Source: Paenibacillus artemisiicola (GTDB lineage: Bacteria; Bacillota; Bacilli; Paenibacillales; Paenibacillaceae). Taken from it: a stretch of 64,000 nucleotides of DNA. The stretch is from NCBI RefSeq assembly GCF_017652985.1, contig NZ_JAGGDJ010000001.1:124001-188000 (forward strand), written 5' to 3'. The notes under the pieces were generated by a model, which was given only the letters and a program-made list of their open reading frames with translations, was not told the origin of the DNA and did no database searches. Positions 51,398 to 59,282 of this stretch are shown piece after piece; the first letter of the stretch is position 1; each line of letters opens with the position of its first letter. The position numbers and the translations under genes were made by a program.

Positions 51398-53086
51398 ATG
51401 TACAGACTGCTGGTCGTCGACGACGAACCGATCATCGTGGACGGATTGATCGATCTGTTTTCCGATCCGGCGCACGAGCCGGAGCTGGAGCTGTACTGGG
51501 CGTATTCGGCGGCCGACGCGCTGGCATGCCTGAACGCGACGCGGATCGACATCGTCCTGACGGACATCGAGATGCCGGAGATGAACGGGCTTGCCCTGCA
51601 GAAGGAGATCAACGCGCGCTGGCCGCGCTGCAAGGTGATCTTCCTGACCGGCTACAACGACTTCAATTACATTCAGGTGTCGAGCCGCAGCGGCGCGACC
51701 GATTACGTGCTCAAGACGGAAGGCGACGCCCAGATCGTGGCGGCCGTCAAGCGCGCGGCGGCCGGCCTCGACGAGGAGCTGGCCGTGCGGCAGCTCGTAC
51801 GGAAGGCCGAGAGCCAGCTCTCGCTCGCCCTGCCGCTCATGCAGCGGGAGTTCGGGCTTGAGCTGCTGAAGGGAGCGGAGCCGGCGGCCGATCCCGCGGC
51901 GGCCGGCCGGACGCTGAAGGAGCTGAACATCCCGCTCGCGGCGGGCGAGCCGCTTTACATGATCATGGGACGGATCGATTCCTGGCGGGCGGAGATGAGC
52001 CAATCCGACAAGATGCTCCTGATGTACGCCGTGCACAACATCGCCGAAGAATATTTGTCCGATTCGTTCCGGATGTTCCATATCAAGTACGGGCAGGACC
52101 GGTTCGTCTGGCTGCTGCAGGCGAAGGACGGGGGAGCCGGCGCGGAAGACGGGACCGCAGGCGCGGCCGCGTCGGCGGCCAATCCGCTCCGCCGGCTGAA
52201 CGGCTACCTGGAGCTCGCGCAGTCGGCCTGCACGCAGTATCTGCGCGTGCCGTGCTCGTTCGTGCTCGTGAGCGAGCCGTTCGGCTGGCGCCAGATCGCC
52301 CACAAGTTCGATACGCTCTCGTTCCTGTTCGCCCGCGGTCTCGGGACGCGGCAGGAAATTTTGCTGTCGGACCAGCAGCTCGTCGACGCGTTCCGGGAGC
52401 AGCACGACGGCCGGGTCAAGATGCGCTCGCTCCAGCTGCTGGACGAATATTTGGACAAAGGCCAGAAGGCGGAGTTCTTCGAGCTGTACCGCCAGTTCAT
52501 GGAGCTGGTCGAAGGCGAATCGGTGTCCAAGACGGGCGTCGCCGTCGAAATCTTCTACTCCATGGTGTCGATGTTCATCACGTACATCAACCGCTGGGGC
52601 TTGATGAAGACCGTTACCGACCGGTTCAACCTGAACCAGCTGTTCAACATCGGCGAGCACGCCACGTGGCGGGAGACGACCGCGCGCTTCGAGGGGCTCG
52701 CGAATTTGTTGTTCGAGGAGACGGCGAGCGAGAACGAGAAGCAGACGAACGACGTCATCTGGAAGGTGCAGGATTATATCCGGGACAACCTCGGCGGCGA
52801 TCTGTCGCTGACGAAGCTGGCCGAGCTCGTCTACCTGTCGCCCTCGTACCTGTCCAAGCTGTACAAGCAGGAAACCGGCCAGAGCCTGAAGGATTCCATC
52901 ATCGACGCCCGGGTGCAGAAGGCGAAGGAGCTGCTGCTGCAGCGGGAAATGAAGATCCACAAGATCGGCCGCGCGGTCGGCTTCGAGTCCGCCGCGTACT
53001 TCACCCGCTGCTTCAAGAAGATGACGCAGCTGAGCCCGCAGGAATTCCGGGACGGCAAGCGGGTCGCGGCGGAAGCACTGGAGTAA
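51398..53086 (+). CDS. YesN-type response regulator with AraC output domain
   Basis: 562-residue regulator. Receiver domain with VVDDEP, acceptor Asp56 in VLTDIEMPEMNG and Lys in YVLKTEG. A long middle region (about 130-455) typical of YesN proteins, then two AraC helix-turn-helices: GDLSLTKLAELVYLSPSYLSKLYKQETG and KIHKIGRAVGFESAAYFTRCFKKM. AGGAGGAGGA precedes ATG 51398. Likely phosphorylated by the YesM-type kinase at 44548 and activates the transport and enzyme genes of this locus. Confidence 0.92.
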   Translation: MYRLLVVDDEPIIVDGLIDLFSDPAHEPELELYWAYSAADALACLNATRIDIVLTDIEMPEMNGLALQKEINARWPRCKVIFLTGYNDFNYIQVSSRSGATDYVLKTEGDAQIVAAVKRAAAGLDEELAVRQLVRKAESQLSLALPLMQREFGLELLKGAEPAADPAAAGRTLKELNIPLAAGEPLYMIMGRIDSWRAEMSQSDKMLLMYAVHNIAEEYLSDSFRMFHIKYGQDRFVWLLQAKDGGAGAEDGTAGAAASAANPLRRLNGYLELAQSACTQYLRVPCSFVLVSEPFGWRQIAHKFDTLSFLFARGLGTRQEILLSDQQLVDAFREQHDGRVKMRSLQLLDEYLDKGQKAEFFELYRQFMELVEGESVSKTGVAVEIFYSMVSMFITYINRWGLMKTVTDRFNLNQLFNIGEHATWRETTARFEGLANLLFEETASENEKQTNDVIWKVQDYIRDNLGGDLSLTKLAELVYLSPSYLSKLYKQETGQSLKDSIIDARVQKAKELLLQREMKIHKIGRAVGFESAAYFTRCFKKMTQLSPQEFRDGKRVAAEALE

Positions 53087-53129
53087 GCCCGCGCCGGCGG
53101 CCGCATGCCCACGAATAGGAGGAACTACC

Positions 53130-55184
53130 GTGTCCAACGAAACTACCCGCGTGCCGCTTGACGGCGCGCTCGCCGCGTTCATCGCGAGCATGGAGGCGGC
53201 ATCGCTCGGCGGCGTCCGCCCCGCGGTCGACGCGACGCGCGCCGGCGTCGGCCGGGTGAACGTCAAGCTGCGCTTCGAGCTGCCCGAGCCGGTCCGTCAG
53301 GACGATTGGCGGATCGACATCGCGCCGGCCTTCGCGCCGACCTTCCATTGGGCGCCGCATCTGACGCCGACCGACCGCCATATCATCGACCAGCACGGCT
53401 TTCGCTCGCCGGCGCTGATCGTGCACGACGCGGACCGCTGGCTGGCCGTCGTGCCCGACCTCGACCTGCTGCTCGCGGGCTCGCCTGTCCGCTGGTACAT
53501 GGATCTGAACGCCCGGGATAACCGGCTTACGCTCGGCATGAGCCGCTACCGCGTGGCCGAGCACGTGCTGTACGAACGGGAAGCCGGCGCGGCGTATCCT
53601 GCGGGAACCGTCGAATTCGGCTTCTTCGTGCTGACCGGGGAAGGACCGGATTACGCGCGGAATCCGTGGCGGCCCGTCCTCGATCTGCTGTGGAGCGGGT
53701 GGGGCGGCCCGCTGTTCCGCGCCGGCGAGCCGCTCGGACGGCCGCTCGAGCCGTACGTCGACCACGCGTACCGCTGGGCGTTCGAGGACTGGAAGGACGC
53801 GGTGTGGCAGCAGTTCGAGCTGGACGGCAGGACGGTCGGCGCGCCGGTGTTCATCGTGAACGTCACGCAGAGCCCGAACTACCCCGGGCCGGTGAACGAA
53901 CGGGAATTCCGCTCGATCTGGAATCAAGCCTGGTTCAGCTCGCTCCGTTCGGCGCAGGGGCTGTACCGCTACGGGCTGGAGACCGGCAACCGGGAGCATC
54001 TCGAGCGCGCCCGGCTGATGAAGGAGCTGGCGCTGTCGGCGCCCCGGCGGGAGGGCTTCTTCCCGGCCGTCATCGCGGCCGAGATGGAGCAAATCGACGC
54101 CGGCGGCAGGACCGTGAGCCGCGCGAAAGGCTGGGAGACGGCGTACTGGGGCAATTCCAACCGCAATCCCGTCACCCGCTCGGCGAAGGAAGCGCCGTAC
54201 CATATCCTCGACATGAGCTTCACCGCGCTGCTCATGCTGCGCTGGCACGAGGAGCTCGAACCGGACGAACGCCTGCTCGCGTACGCGGAGCGTTACGGCG
54301 AGGCGCTGCTGCGCCTGCAGGACGGCAAAGGGTTTTTCCCGGCCTGGCTGGACGCCGCGACGCTGCAGCCGCTGCCGGTCCTGGCGGAATCGCCGGAGAC
54401 GTCGATGTCCGTGACGTTCCTGCTGAAGCTGTACGAGCTGACCGGCAGCGACGCGTACCGGACGGCCGCCCTGAAGGCGATGGACGCCGTGGCGGAGGAG
54501 ATCGTTCCCGTCGGACGCTGGGAGGACTTCGAGACGTACTGGTCGTGCTCCGGCTATGGCAGCGATACGCTGCTCGGCCGCAAGGCCGAGCGCAACGACA
54601 TGTTCAAGCAGTGCAATTTCTCTATGTTCTGGACGGCCGAAGCGCTGCTTGCTTGTCATCGGACGACCGGCGAGGACCGCTATCTGCGGCTCGGCGAGCG
54701 CTGCCTCGACGAGCTGCTCATGACGCAGGCTTCGTGGCAGCCGCCGTACATTCACGTGAACGCCCTCGGGGGCTTCGGCGTCATGAACGCCGACGGCGAA
54801 TGGAACGACGCGCGCCAGAGCTTGTTCGCCGAGCTCATCCTCGACTACGGCCAGCTGCTCGGCCGGCAGGAATACGTCGAACGCGGATTGGCCGCGCTGC
54901 GCTGCGCGTTCGTCATGATGTACTGCCCCGAGAATCCGAGGACGAAGGCGCAGTGGGAGAAGGCGCATCCGTTCTTCGGCGAGCGGGATTACGGCTTCAT
55001 GATGGAAAACTACGGCCACGGCGGCGTCGCGGACGAGAACGGCGAAGGCATCGGCGAATTCACGATCTTCGATTGGGGCAACGGCGCGGCAGCGGAAGGC
55101 TTCCTGCGGGTCAAGGCGCACCGGCGCGCGCTGCTCGAGAAGTACGGGCTGACGGAACCGTCGGCGGAAGGAGCGCCGCTATGA
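53130..55184 (+). CDS. Unrecognised 684-residue protein, predicted (alpha/alpha) toroid
   Basis: I cannot assign a family. Residues 1-210 look beta-rich (VNVKLRFELPEPVRQDDWRIDI and FGFFVLTGEG). Residues 270-684 show repeated helical hairpins with aromatic residues (GLYRYGLETGNREHLERARLMKE, SVTFLLKLYELTGSDAYRTAALKAMD, AEALLACHRTTGEDRYLRLGERCLDELL), the pattern of six-hairpin glycosidases and polysaccharide lyases. GTG 53130 follows AGGAGG. No signal peptide. It overlaps the beta-helix gene by 4 bases, so the products are coupled. Probably acts on the locus sugar; inference. Confidence 0.8.
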   Translation: MSNETTRVPLDGALAAFIASMEAASLGGVRPAVDATRAGVGRVNVKLRFELPEPVRQDDWRIDIAPAFAPTFHWAPHLTPTDRHIIDQHGFRSPALIVHDADRWLAVVPDLDLLLAGSPVRWYMDLNARDNRLTLGMSRYRVAEHVLYEREAGAAYPAGTVEFGFFVLTGEGPDYARNPWRPVLDLLWSGWGGPLFRAGEPLGRPLEPYVDHAYRWAFEDWKDAVWQQFELDGRTVGAPVFIVNVTQSPNYPGPVNEREFRSIWNQAWFSSLRSAQGLYRYGLETGNREHLERARLMKELALSAPRREGFFPAVIAAEMEQIDAGGRTVSRAKGWETAYWGNSNRNPVTRSAKEAPYHILDMSFTALLMLRWHEELEPDERLLAYAERYGEALLRLQDGKGFFPAWLDAATLQPLPVLAESPETSMSVTFLLKLYELTGSDAYRTAALKAMDAVAEEIVPVGRWEDFETYWSCSGYGSDTLLGRKAERNDMFKQCNFSMFWTAEALLACHRTTGEDRYLRLGERCLDELLMTQASWQPPYIHVNALGGFGVMNADGEWNDARQSLFAELILDYGQLLGRQEYVERGLAALRCAFVMMYCPENPRTKAQWEKAHPFFGERDYGFMMENYGHGGVADENGEGIGEFTIFDWGNGAAAEGFLRVKAHRRALLEKYGLTEPSAEGAPL

Positions 55185-56431
55185 TCCGGGAATCCATGCT
55201 GTCCGGCACGGGCAGAACGATCACGGTCGGCGGGCCGGGCGCGGAGGTTCAAGGCTTCTCCTCGGCCGCCGTTCAAGCGGCCGTCGAGGAGCTGCGCCGC
55301 GGCGGGGAAGGGGGCACGATCCTGCTGGACGAAGGCGAGTACCGCGCGACCGGCCCGATCCGGCTTTACGGCGGCATGACGCTGCAGGGCCGCGGCCCGA
55401 ACACCGTGCTGAAGAAAAGCGGCGGCGTGAAGACGCGCTTCGTGACCGACGCCGATTACGGCGAGCTGCAGGCCGAAGTCGAGGATCCGTCCGGCTTCGA
55501 GCCGGGGACCGGCCTTCAGCTGTTCGACGACAAGCAGAAGTGGGGCTGGGACGAGAGCACCGCGGTCGTGACGCGCGTCGAGGGGCGGATGCTGTACTTC
55601 GACCGCCATCTGGAGCGCGATTACATCGCCGACCACGGCGGCACGGTGACGAACGCGTGCTCGGTCATCGAGGTGCGCGACGCCCGTCATGTGCGCATTC
55701 TCGACCTGACGGTGGACGGAAGCGGCGAGCGGAACGAACCGATCGGCGGCTGCCGCGCGGGCGGCATTTACCTGTACAAGGCCGGCGACTGCCGCATCGA
55801 GAACGTGGCCGTCCGGAATTTCAACGGCGACGGGATCTCGTGGCAGATCACGGAGCACGTGGAGGTGCGCCGCTGCGCGGTGACGGACTGCGCGGGCTCC
55901 GGCCTGCACCCCGGCGCCGGGACGGCCCGCACCGTCGTCGCGGACTGCCGGCTCGAGGGCAACGGCTTGGCCGGCCTGTTCATCTGCTGGCGGGTGCGGT
56001 ACGGCGAGTTCGTCCGCAACCGGATGAACGGCAACGGCAGCTGCGGCATCTCCATCGGCCACAAGGACTCGTACAATTTGTTCGCCGACAACGAAATCCG
56101 CGGGAACGGCGAATGCGGCGTCGACTTCCGCGAAGAGAAGCCGGGCAACGGGGCGAACGGCAACCGGTGGCTGCGCAACGCCATCGCGGACAACGGCGGC
56201 GAAGACGGAGAGGGCTGCGGCATCGTCGTCCGCGGAGCGGCGGCGGACAATGTCTTCATCGGAAACGCGATCGACGGAGCGGCGGACGCCAAGCCGGCCG
56301 CGGCGACGGCGGCGGCCGGCGGCGCGACGGAGGCGAGGATGACCGGCGAGCAGGCCGCAGCCGCGCCTCAAGGACGCCAGCGGACCGCCGTTCGGCTCGG
56401 CGAAGGCGCGGCGCGCTTCACGTTCGAATAG
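55181..56431 (+). CDS. Right-handed beta-helix (pectate-lyase-like) protein
   Basis: 416 residues. After an N-terminal cap (FSSAAVQAAVEELRRGGEGGTILLDEGEY) come coils of a parallel beta helix: GGIYLYKAGDCRIENVAVRNFNGDGISWQ, CAVTDCAGSGLHPGAG, NRMNGNGSCGISIGHKDSYNLFADNEIRGNGECGVDF. This is the Pfam beta_helix/NosD-like pattern seen in lyases, epimerases and hydrolases of uronic-acid polymers. The tail (about 365-416) is Ala-rich and disordered. ATG 55181 overlaps the previous stop (ATGA). No signal peptide. With GH88 nearby a lyase role is attractive but unproven. Confidence 0.82.
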   Translation: MIRESMLSGTGRTITVGGPGAEVQGFSSAAVQAAVEELRRGGEGGTILLDEGEYRATGPIRLYGGMTLQGRGPNTVLKKSGGVKTRFVTDADYGELQAEVEDPSGFEPGTGLQLFDDKQKWGWDESTAVVTRVEGRMLYFDRHLERDYIADHGGTVTNACSVIEVRDARHVRILDLTVDGSGERNEPIGGCRAGGIYLYKAGDCRIENVAVRNFNGDGISWQITEHVEVRRCAVTDCAGSGLHPGAGTARTVVADCRLEGNGLAGLFICWRVRYGEFVRNRMNGNGSCGISIGHKDSYNLFADNEIRGNGECGVDFREEKPGNGANGNRWLRNAIADNGGEDGEGCGIVVRGAAADNVFIGNAIDGAADAKPAAATAAAGGATEARMTGEQAAAAPQGRQRTAVRLGEGAARFTFE

Positions 56432-56447
56432 CGGAATGGGCGCGCGG

Positions 56448-56483
56448 AAGCGGGCGAAGGCGATCGGGCCTCGCCCGCTTTTT
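56448..56483 (+). terminator. Intrinsic terminator
   Basis: 10-bp stem (56448-56457 with 56471-56480) followed by TTT, ending the first enzyme transcript of the locus. Confidence 0.8.
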
Positions 56484-56584
56484 GATTTTGGATAACGAAG
56501 GTCAACGGATGTCCGGTTTTTAGTATATGGCGAAGGGCCCGCGGCATCTATAATTACGCTCAGAAGCAACCGGAGCCGCGCTTT

Positions 56585-56636
56585 CGCTTCCCGATGGAAG
56601 AGGAACGGCATGCCGTTCCTCTTCCATCGGGAAGCG
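56585..56636. promoter_or_regulatory. Perfect 52-bp palindrome in leader of second enzyme operon
   Basis: Two 26-base arms, 56585-56610 and 56611-56636, are exact reverse complements with no spacer. It lies 30 bases after a TATAAT (56549-56554) and about 17 bases before the AGGAGG of the DUF2961 gene. No T tract follows. Confidence 0.85.
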
Positions 56637-56672
56637 GACCATCCATATCTACCGACAGGAGGAAACGACGCA

Positions 56673-57755
56673 ATGAACGGATTCAACGGACTGGGCTTGC
56701 ATTTGGGCAATTTGCACCTGCTGTCGGACGCCAAGACGCGTTCGACCAGCGCGGAAAATTTCGACGGGGCGAAGGGCCGCGGGGGAATGGCGACGGAGGG
56801 CACGGGCGCGGGCTGCGCGCGCGATCTCGGGGTCGGCTGGAAGGTGTCCCCGTCGGTCGAACTTCAGCCGGGCGCGACGTTCGCGATGGCGGACATCGAC
56901 GGCCCCGGCGCGATCCAGCATATTTGGCTGACCTGCTCGCCGAACAACTGGCGCAACCTGATTCTCCGCTTCTATTGGGACGGAGAGGCGGAGCCTTCCG
57001 TCGAGGTACCGCTCGGCGACTTTTTCTGCAACGGCTGGTGCGAGCGCAGCAACGTCAATTCCTTGCCGATCGCGGTCAATCCGGCCGGCGGCATGAACAG
57101 CTATTGGACGATGCCGTTCCGCAAGCACGCGCGGCTTACGGTGGAGAACCGCTCGGTCAAGCCGGTCATACTCTATTATCAGGTGACCTATACGCTAACC
57201 GACGTGCCGGACGACGCGGCGTACTTCCACGCGCAGTGGCGCCGCAGCAACCCGCTGCCTTACAAAGACGTCCATACGCTGCTGGACGGCGTGACGGGCA
57301 AAGGGCATTACGTCGGGACCTATATTGCCTGGCAGGTCAACAATACCGGCTGGTGGGGCGAAGGCGAGATCAAGTTCTTCCTGGACGGCGACAAGGAGTA
57401 CCCGACGATCTGCGGCACCGGCACGGAAGATTATTTCGGCGGGGCGTGGAACTTCGAGCATCCGTACGGCGAATACGGCAGCTTCTCGACGGCGTACCTG
57501 GGCATGCCGCAGGTGATCAAGCCGGACGGGCTGTACAAGAGCCAGCAGCGCTTCGGCATGTATCGCTGGCACGTCATGGACCCGATCCGCTTCGAATCCG
57601 ACCTGCGCGTGACGATCCAGGCGCTCGGCTGGCGTTCGGAAGGACGTTACCTGCCGCTGCAGGACGACATCGCGTCCGTCTCGTACTGGTACCAATCGGA
57701 GCCGCACGCGCCGCATCCGGCGCTGCCGGACCCGGACGGCCTGGAGGTGATCTGA
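56673..57755 (+). CDS. DUF2961 (GH172) family glycoside hydrolase, second copy
   Basis: 360-residue GH172-type enzyme. Blocks match the family: DIDGPGAIQHIWLTC, RFYWDGEAEPSVEVPLGDFF, WWGEGEIKFFLDGDKEYPTICGTGTEDYFGGAWNF, with Glu230/232 and Glu252 as candidate catalytic residues. It is closer to the family consensus (GTGTEDYF) than the copy at 50124 (GTGLEDYV), so the pair may have different specificities. AGGAGG precedes ATG 56673; the frame opens at 56610 inside the palindrome and that extension is rejected. It overlaps no gene; GH88 follows after 2 bases. Cytoplasmic. Confidence 0.88.
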   Translation: MNGFNGLGLHLGNLHLLSDAKTRSTSAENFDGAKGRGGMATEGTGAGCARDLGVGWKVSPSVELQPGATFAMADIDGPGAIQHIWLTCSPNNWRNLILRFYWDGEAEPSVEVPLGDFFCNGWCERSNVNSLPIAVNPAGGMNSYWTMPFRKHARLTVENRSVKPVILYYQVTYTLTDVPDDAAYFHAQWRRSNPLPYKDVHTLLDGVTGKGHYVGTYIAWQVNNTGWWGEGEIKFFLDGDKEYPTICGTGTEDYFGGAWNFEHPYGEYGSFSTAYLGMPQVIKPDGLYKSQQRFGMYRWHVMDPIRFESDLRVTIQALGWRSEGRYLPLQDDIASVSYWYQSEPHAPHPALPDPDGLEVI

Positions 57756-57757
57756 CC

Positions 57758-58915
57758 ATGACGCGCGAAACGGATACGAACGCAAGGGGACAAGCGGCCG
57801 ATACGGAAGCGTGGATCGCGTCGGCTTGGAATCGAACGGCCGCCAAGATCGCCCGCAACGCGGCCGACATCGGCGCGAGCTTCCCGCACGCGTCGCTCGG
57901 CGGCCGGTACAATGCCTGCCCGGCGCACGATTGGGGCGCGGGCTTCTGGCCCGGCCTGCTCTGGCTCGCCTACCGCGAGACCGGCGACGCCAAGCTGCGC
58001 GAGACGGCCGAGGCGCTGGAGCGGAAGCTCGCCGAGACGCTGACCGCGTACGACGAGCTGCACCACGACGTCGGCTTCATGTTCAGTCTGAGCAGCGTCG
58101 CGCAGCATAAGCTGCTCGGGGACGCGGACGCCCGGCGCCACGGCCTCATGGCGGCCAACCTGCTGGCCGGCCGGTTCAACGTGAACGGCGATTTCATCCG
58201 CGCCTGGCCGGACTGGAACGGCGAGGACCACAGCGGCTGGGCGATCATCGACTGCATGATGAACCTGCCTTTGCTCTACTGGGCGTCGAAGGAACTCGGC
58301 GACCCGCGGTACAAGCATATCGCGATGCGGCACGCCGATATGGTCTTGCGCGAGTTCGTCCGCCCGGACGGCTCTGCGTACCATATCGTCTGCTTCGACC
58401 CGGAGACGGGCGAACGCGTCGGCGCGCTCGCCGGCCAGGGCTACGCGCCGGAGTCGGCCTGGGCCCGCGGGGCGGCCTGGGCGCTGCACGGCTTCGCGCT
58501 CAGCTATGGCTACACGGGGGAGCATCGGTTCTTGAACGCCGCGAAGCGGGTCGCGCAATTCTTCCTCGCCCGGCTGCCGGAGGACAAGGTGCCGTACTGG
58601 GACTTCAGGCTGCCGGACGTATCGGGCATGCCGCGCGATTCCTCGGCTGCTGCGATCGCCGCCTCCGGCCTGCTCGAGCTCGCTTCCCACGCCGGCGGCG
58701 CGGACGCGGAGTTTTACCGTTCCGCGGGCGCCGCGATCGTCCGGTCGCTCGACGAACGCTACGGCGCGTGGGAGCAGGACGAGCAGGGGCTGCTGCTGCA
58801 CGCGACGGGCTACTACGAGAAGAACGCGTACGTCGACGTGCCGATTATTTACGGCGATTACTTCTTCGCCGAGGCGCTGCTGAAGCTGAAGGGGCGGACG
58901 GCTTTTTTCTGGTAG
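57758..58915 (+). CDS. Glycoside hydrolase family 88, unsaturated uronyl hydrolase
   Basis: 385-residue (alpha/alpha)6-barrel enzyme that removes the 4,5-unsaturated uronic acid left at the non-reducing end by polysaccharide lyases. Landmarks are DWGAGFWPGLLWLAY, HHDVGFMF with Asp104, IDCMMNLPLLYW with Asp165 (the two catalytic Asp positions of this family), ARGAAWALHGFALSY, and the C-terminal IIYGDYFFAEALLKL. GGAGGT precedes ATG 57758. Its presence implies that the locus substrate contains uronic acid and is first cut by a lyase. Confidence 0.92.
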   Translation: MTRETDTNARGQAADTEAWIASAWNRTAAKIARNAADIGASFPHASLGGRYNACPAHDWGAGFWPGLLWLAYRETGDAKLRETAEALERKLAETLTAYDELHHDVGFMFSLSSVAQHKLLGDADARRHGLMAANLLAGRFNVNGDFIRAWPDWNGEDHSGWAIIDCMMNLPLLYWASKELGDPRYKHIAMRHADMVLREFVRPDGSAYHIVCFDPETGERVGALAGQGYAPESAWARGAAWALHGFALSYGYTGEHRFLNAAKRVAQFFLARLPEDKVPYWDFRLPDVSGMPRDSSAAAIAASGLLELASHAGGADAEFYRSAGAAIVRSLDERYGAWEQDEQGLLLHATGYYEKNAYVDVPIIYGDYFFAEALLKLKGRTAFFW

Positions 58916-59007
58916 GGTGACCGCGATGCGGGGACCTGTAGTCGAGACAAACCGTTCCTCTTAGTTGGACCGTGACCGTCGTTTTTACTTTTCCGTGCAA
59001 CGCCGAG

Positions 59008-59046
59008 AAACCGCGTCGCTCCATCCGGGAGCGACGCGGTTTTTTT
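59008..59046 (+). terminator. Intrinsic terminator
   Basis: Perfect 15-bp stem (59008-59022 with 59028-59042), 5-base loop, long T run. Ends the DUF2961-GH88 transcript and insulates the mannitol operon. Confidence 0.92.
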
Positions 59047-59183
59047 GGCGTTCCCGGGGTCGCTCGGGCCGCGGAACGGGCGCCGCGCCGCGCTCGGAAA
59101 CTCCCGCATCGAACCGGGTTCGGCGGGCATACTAGCGGCGTTCGTTTCCGGTCAGCGAAAATGATGTCAACATCGATCATGAC

Positions 59184-59232
59184 TGAAAGCGATTTACATT
59201 TGATTGAACCCTCGGCCGCTTGGCTTTACGAT
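59184..59232 (+). promoter_or_regulatory. mtlA promoter with possible cre site
   Basis: TTGAAC (59204-59209), 17-base spacer, TACGAT (59227-59232). Just upstream, TGAAAGCGATTTAC at 59184-59197 matches the CcpA cre pattern TGWAANCGNTNWCA at 12 of 14 positions. I did not find a convincing MtlR operator by eye. Confidence 0.45.
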
Positions 59233-59282
59233 AAGGACACAAACCAAGCAACATATATTTCGCAACTGGGGAGGCTATCCTT

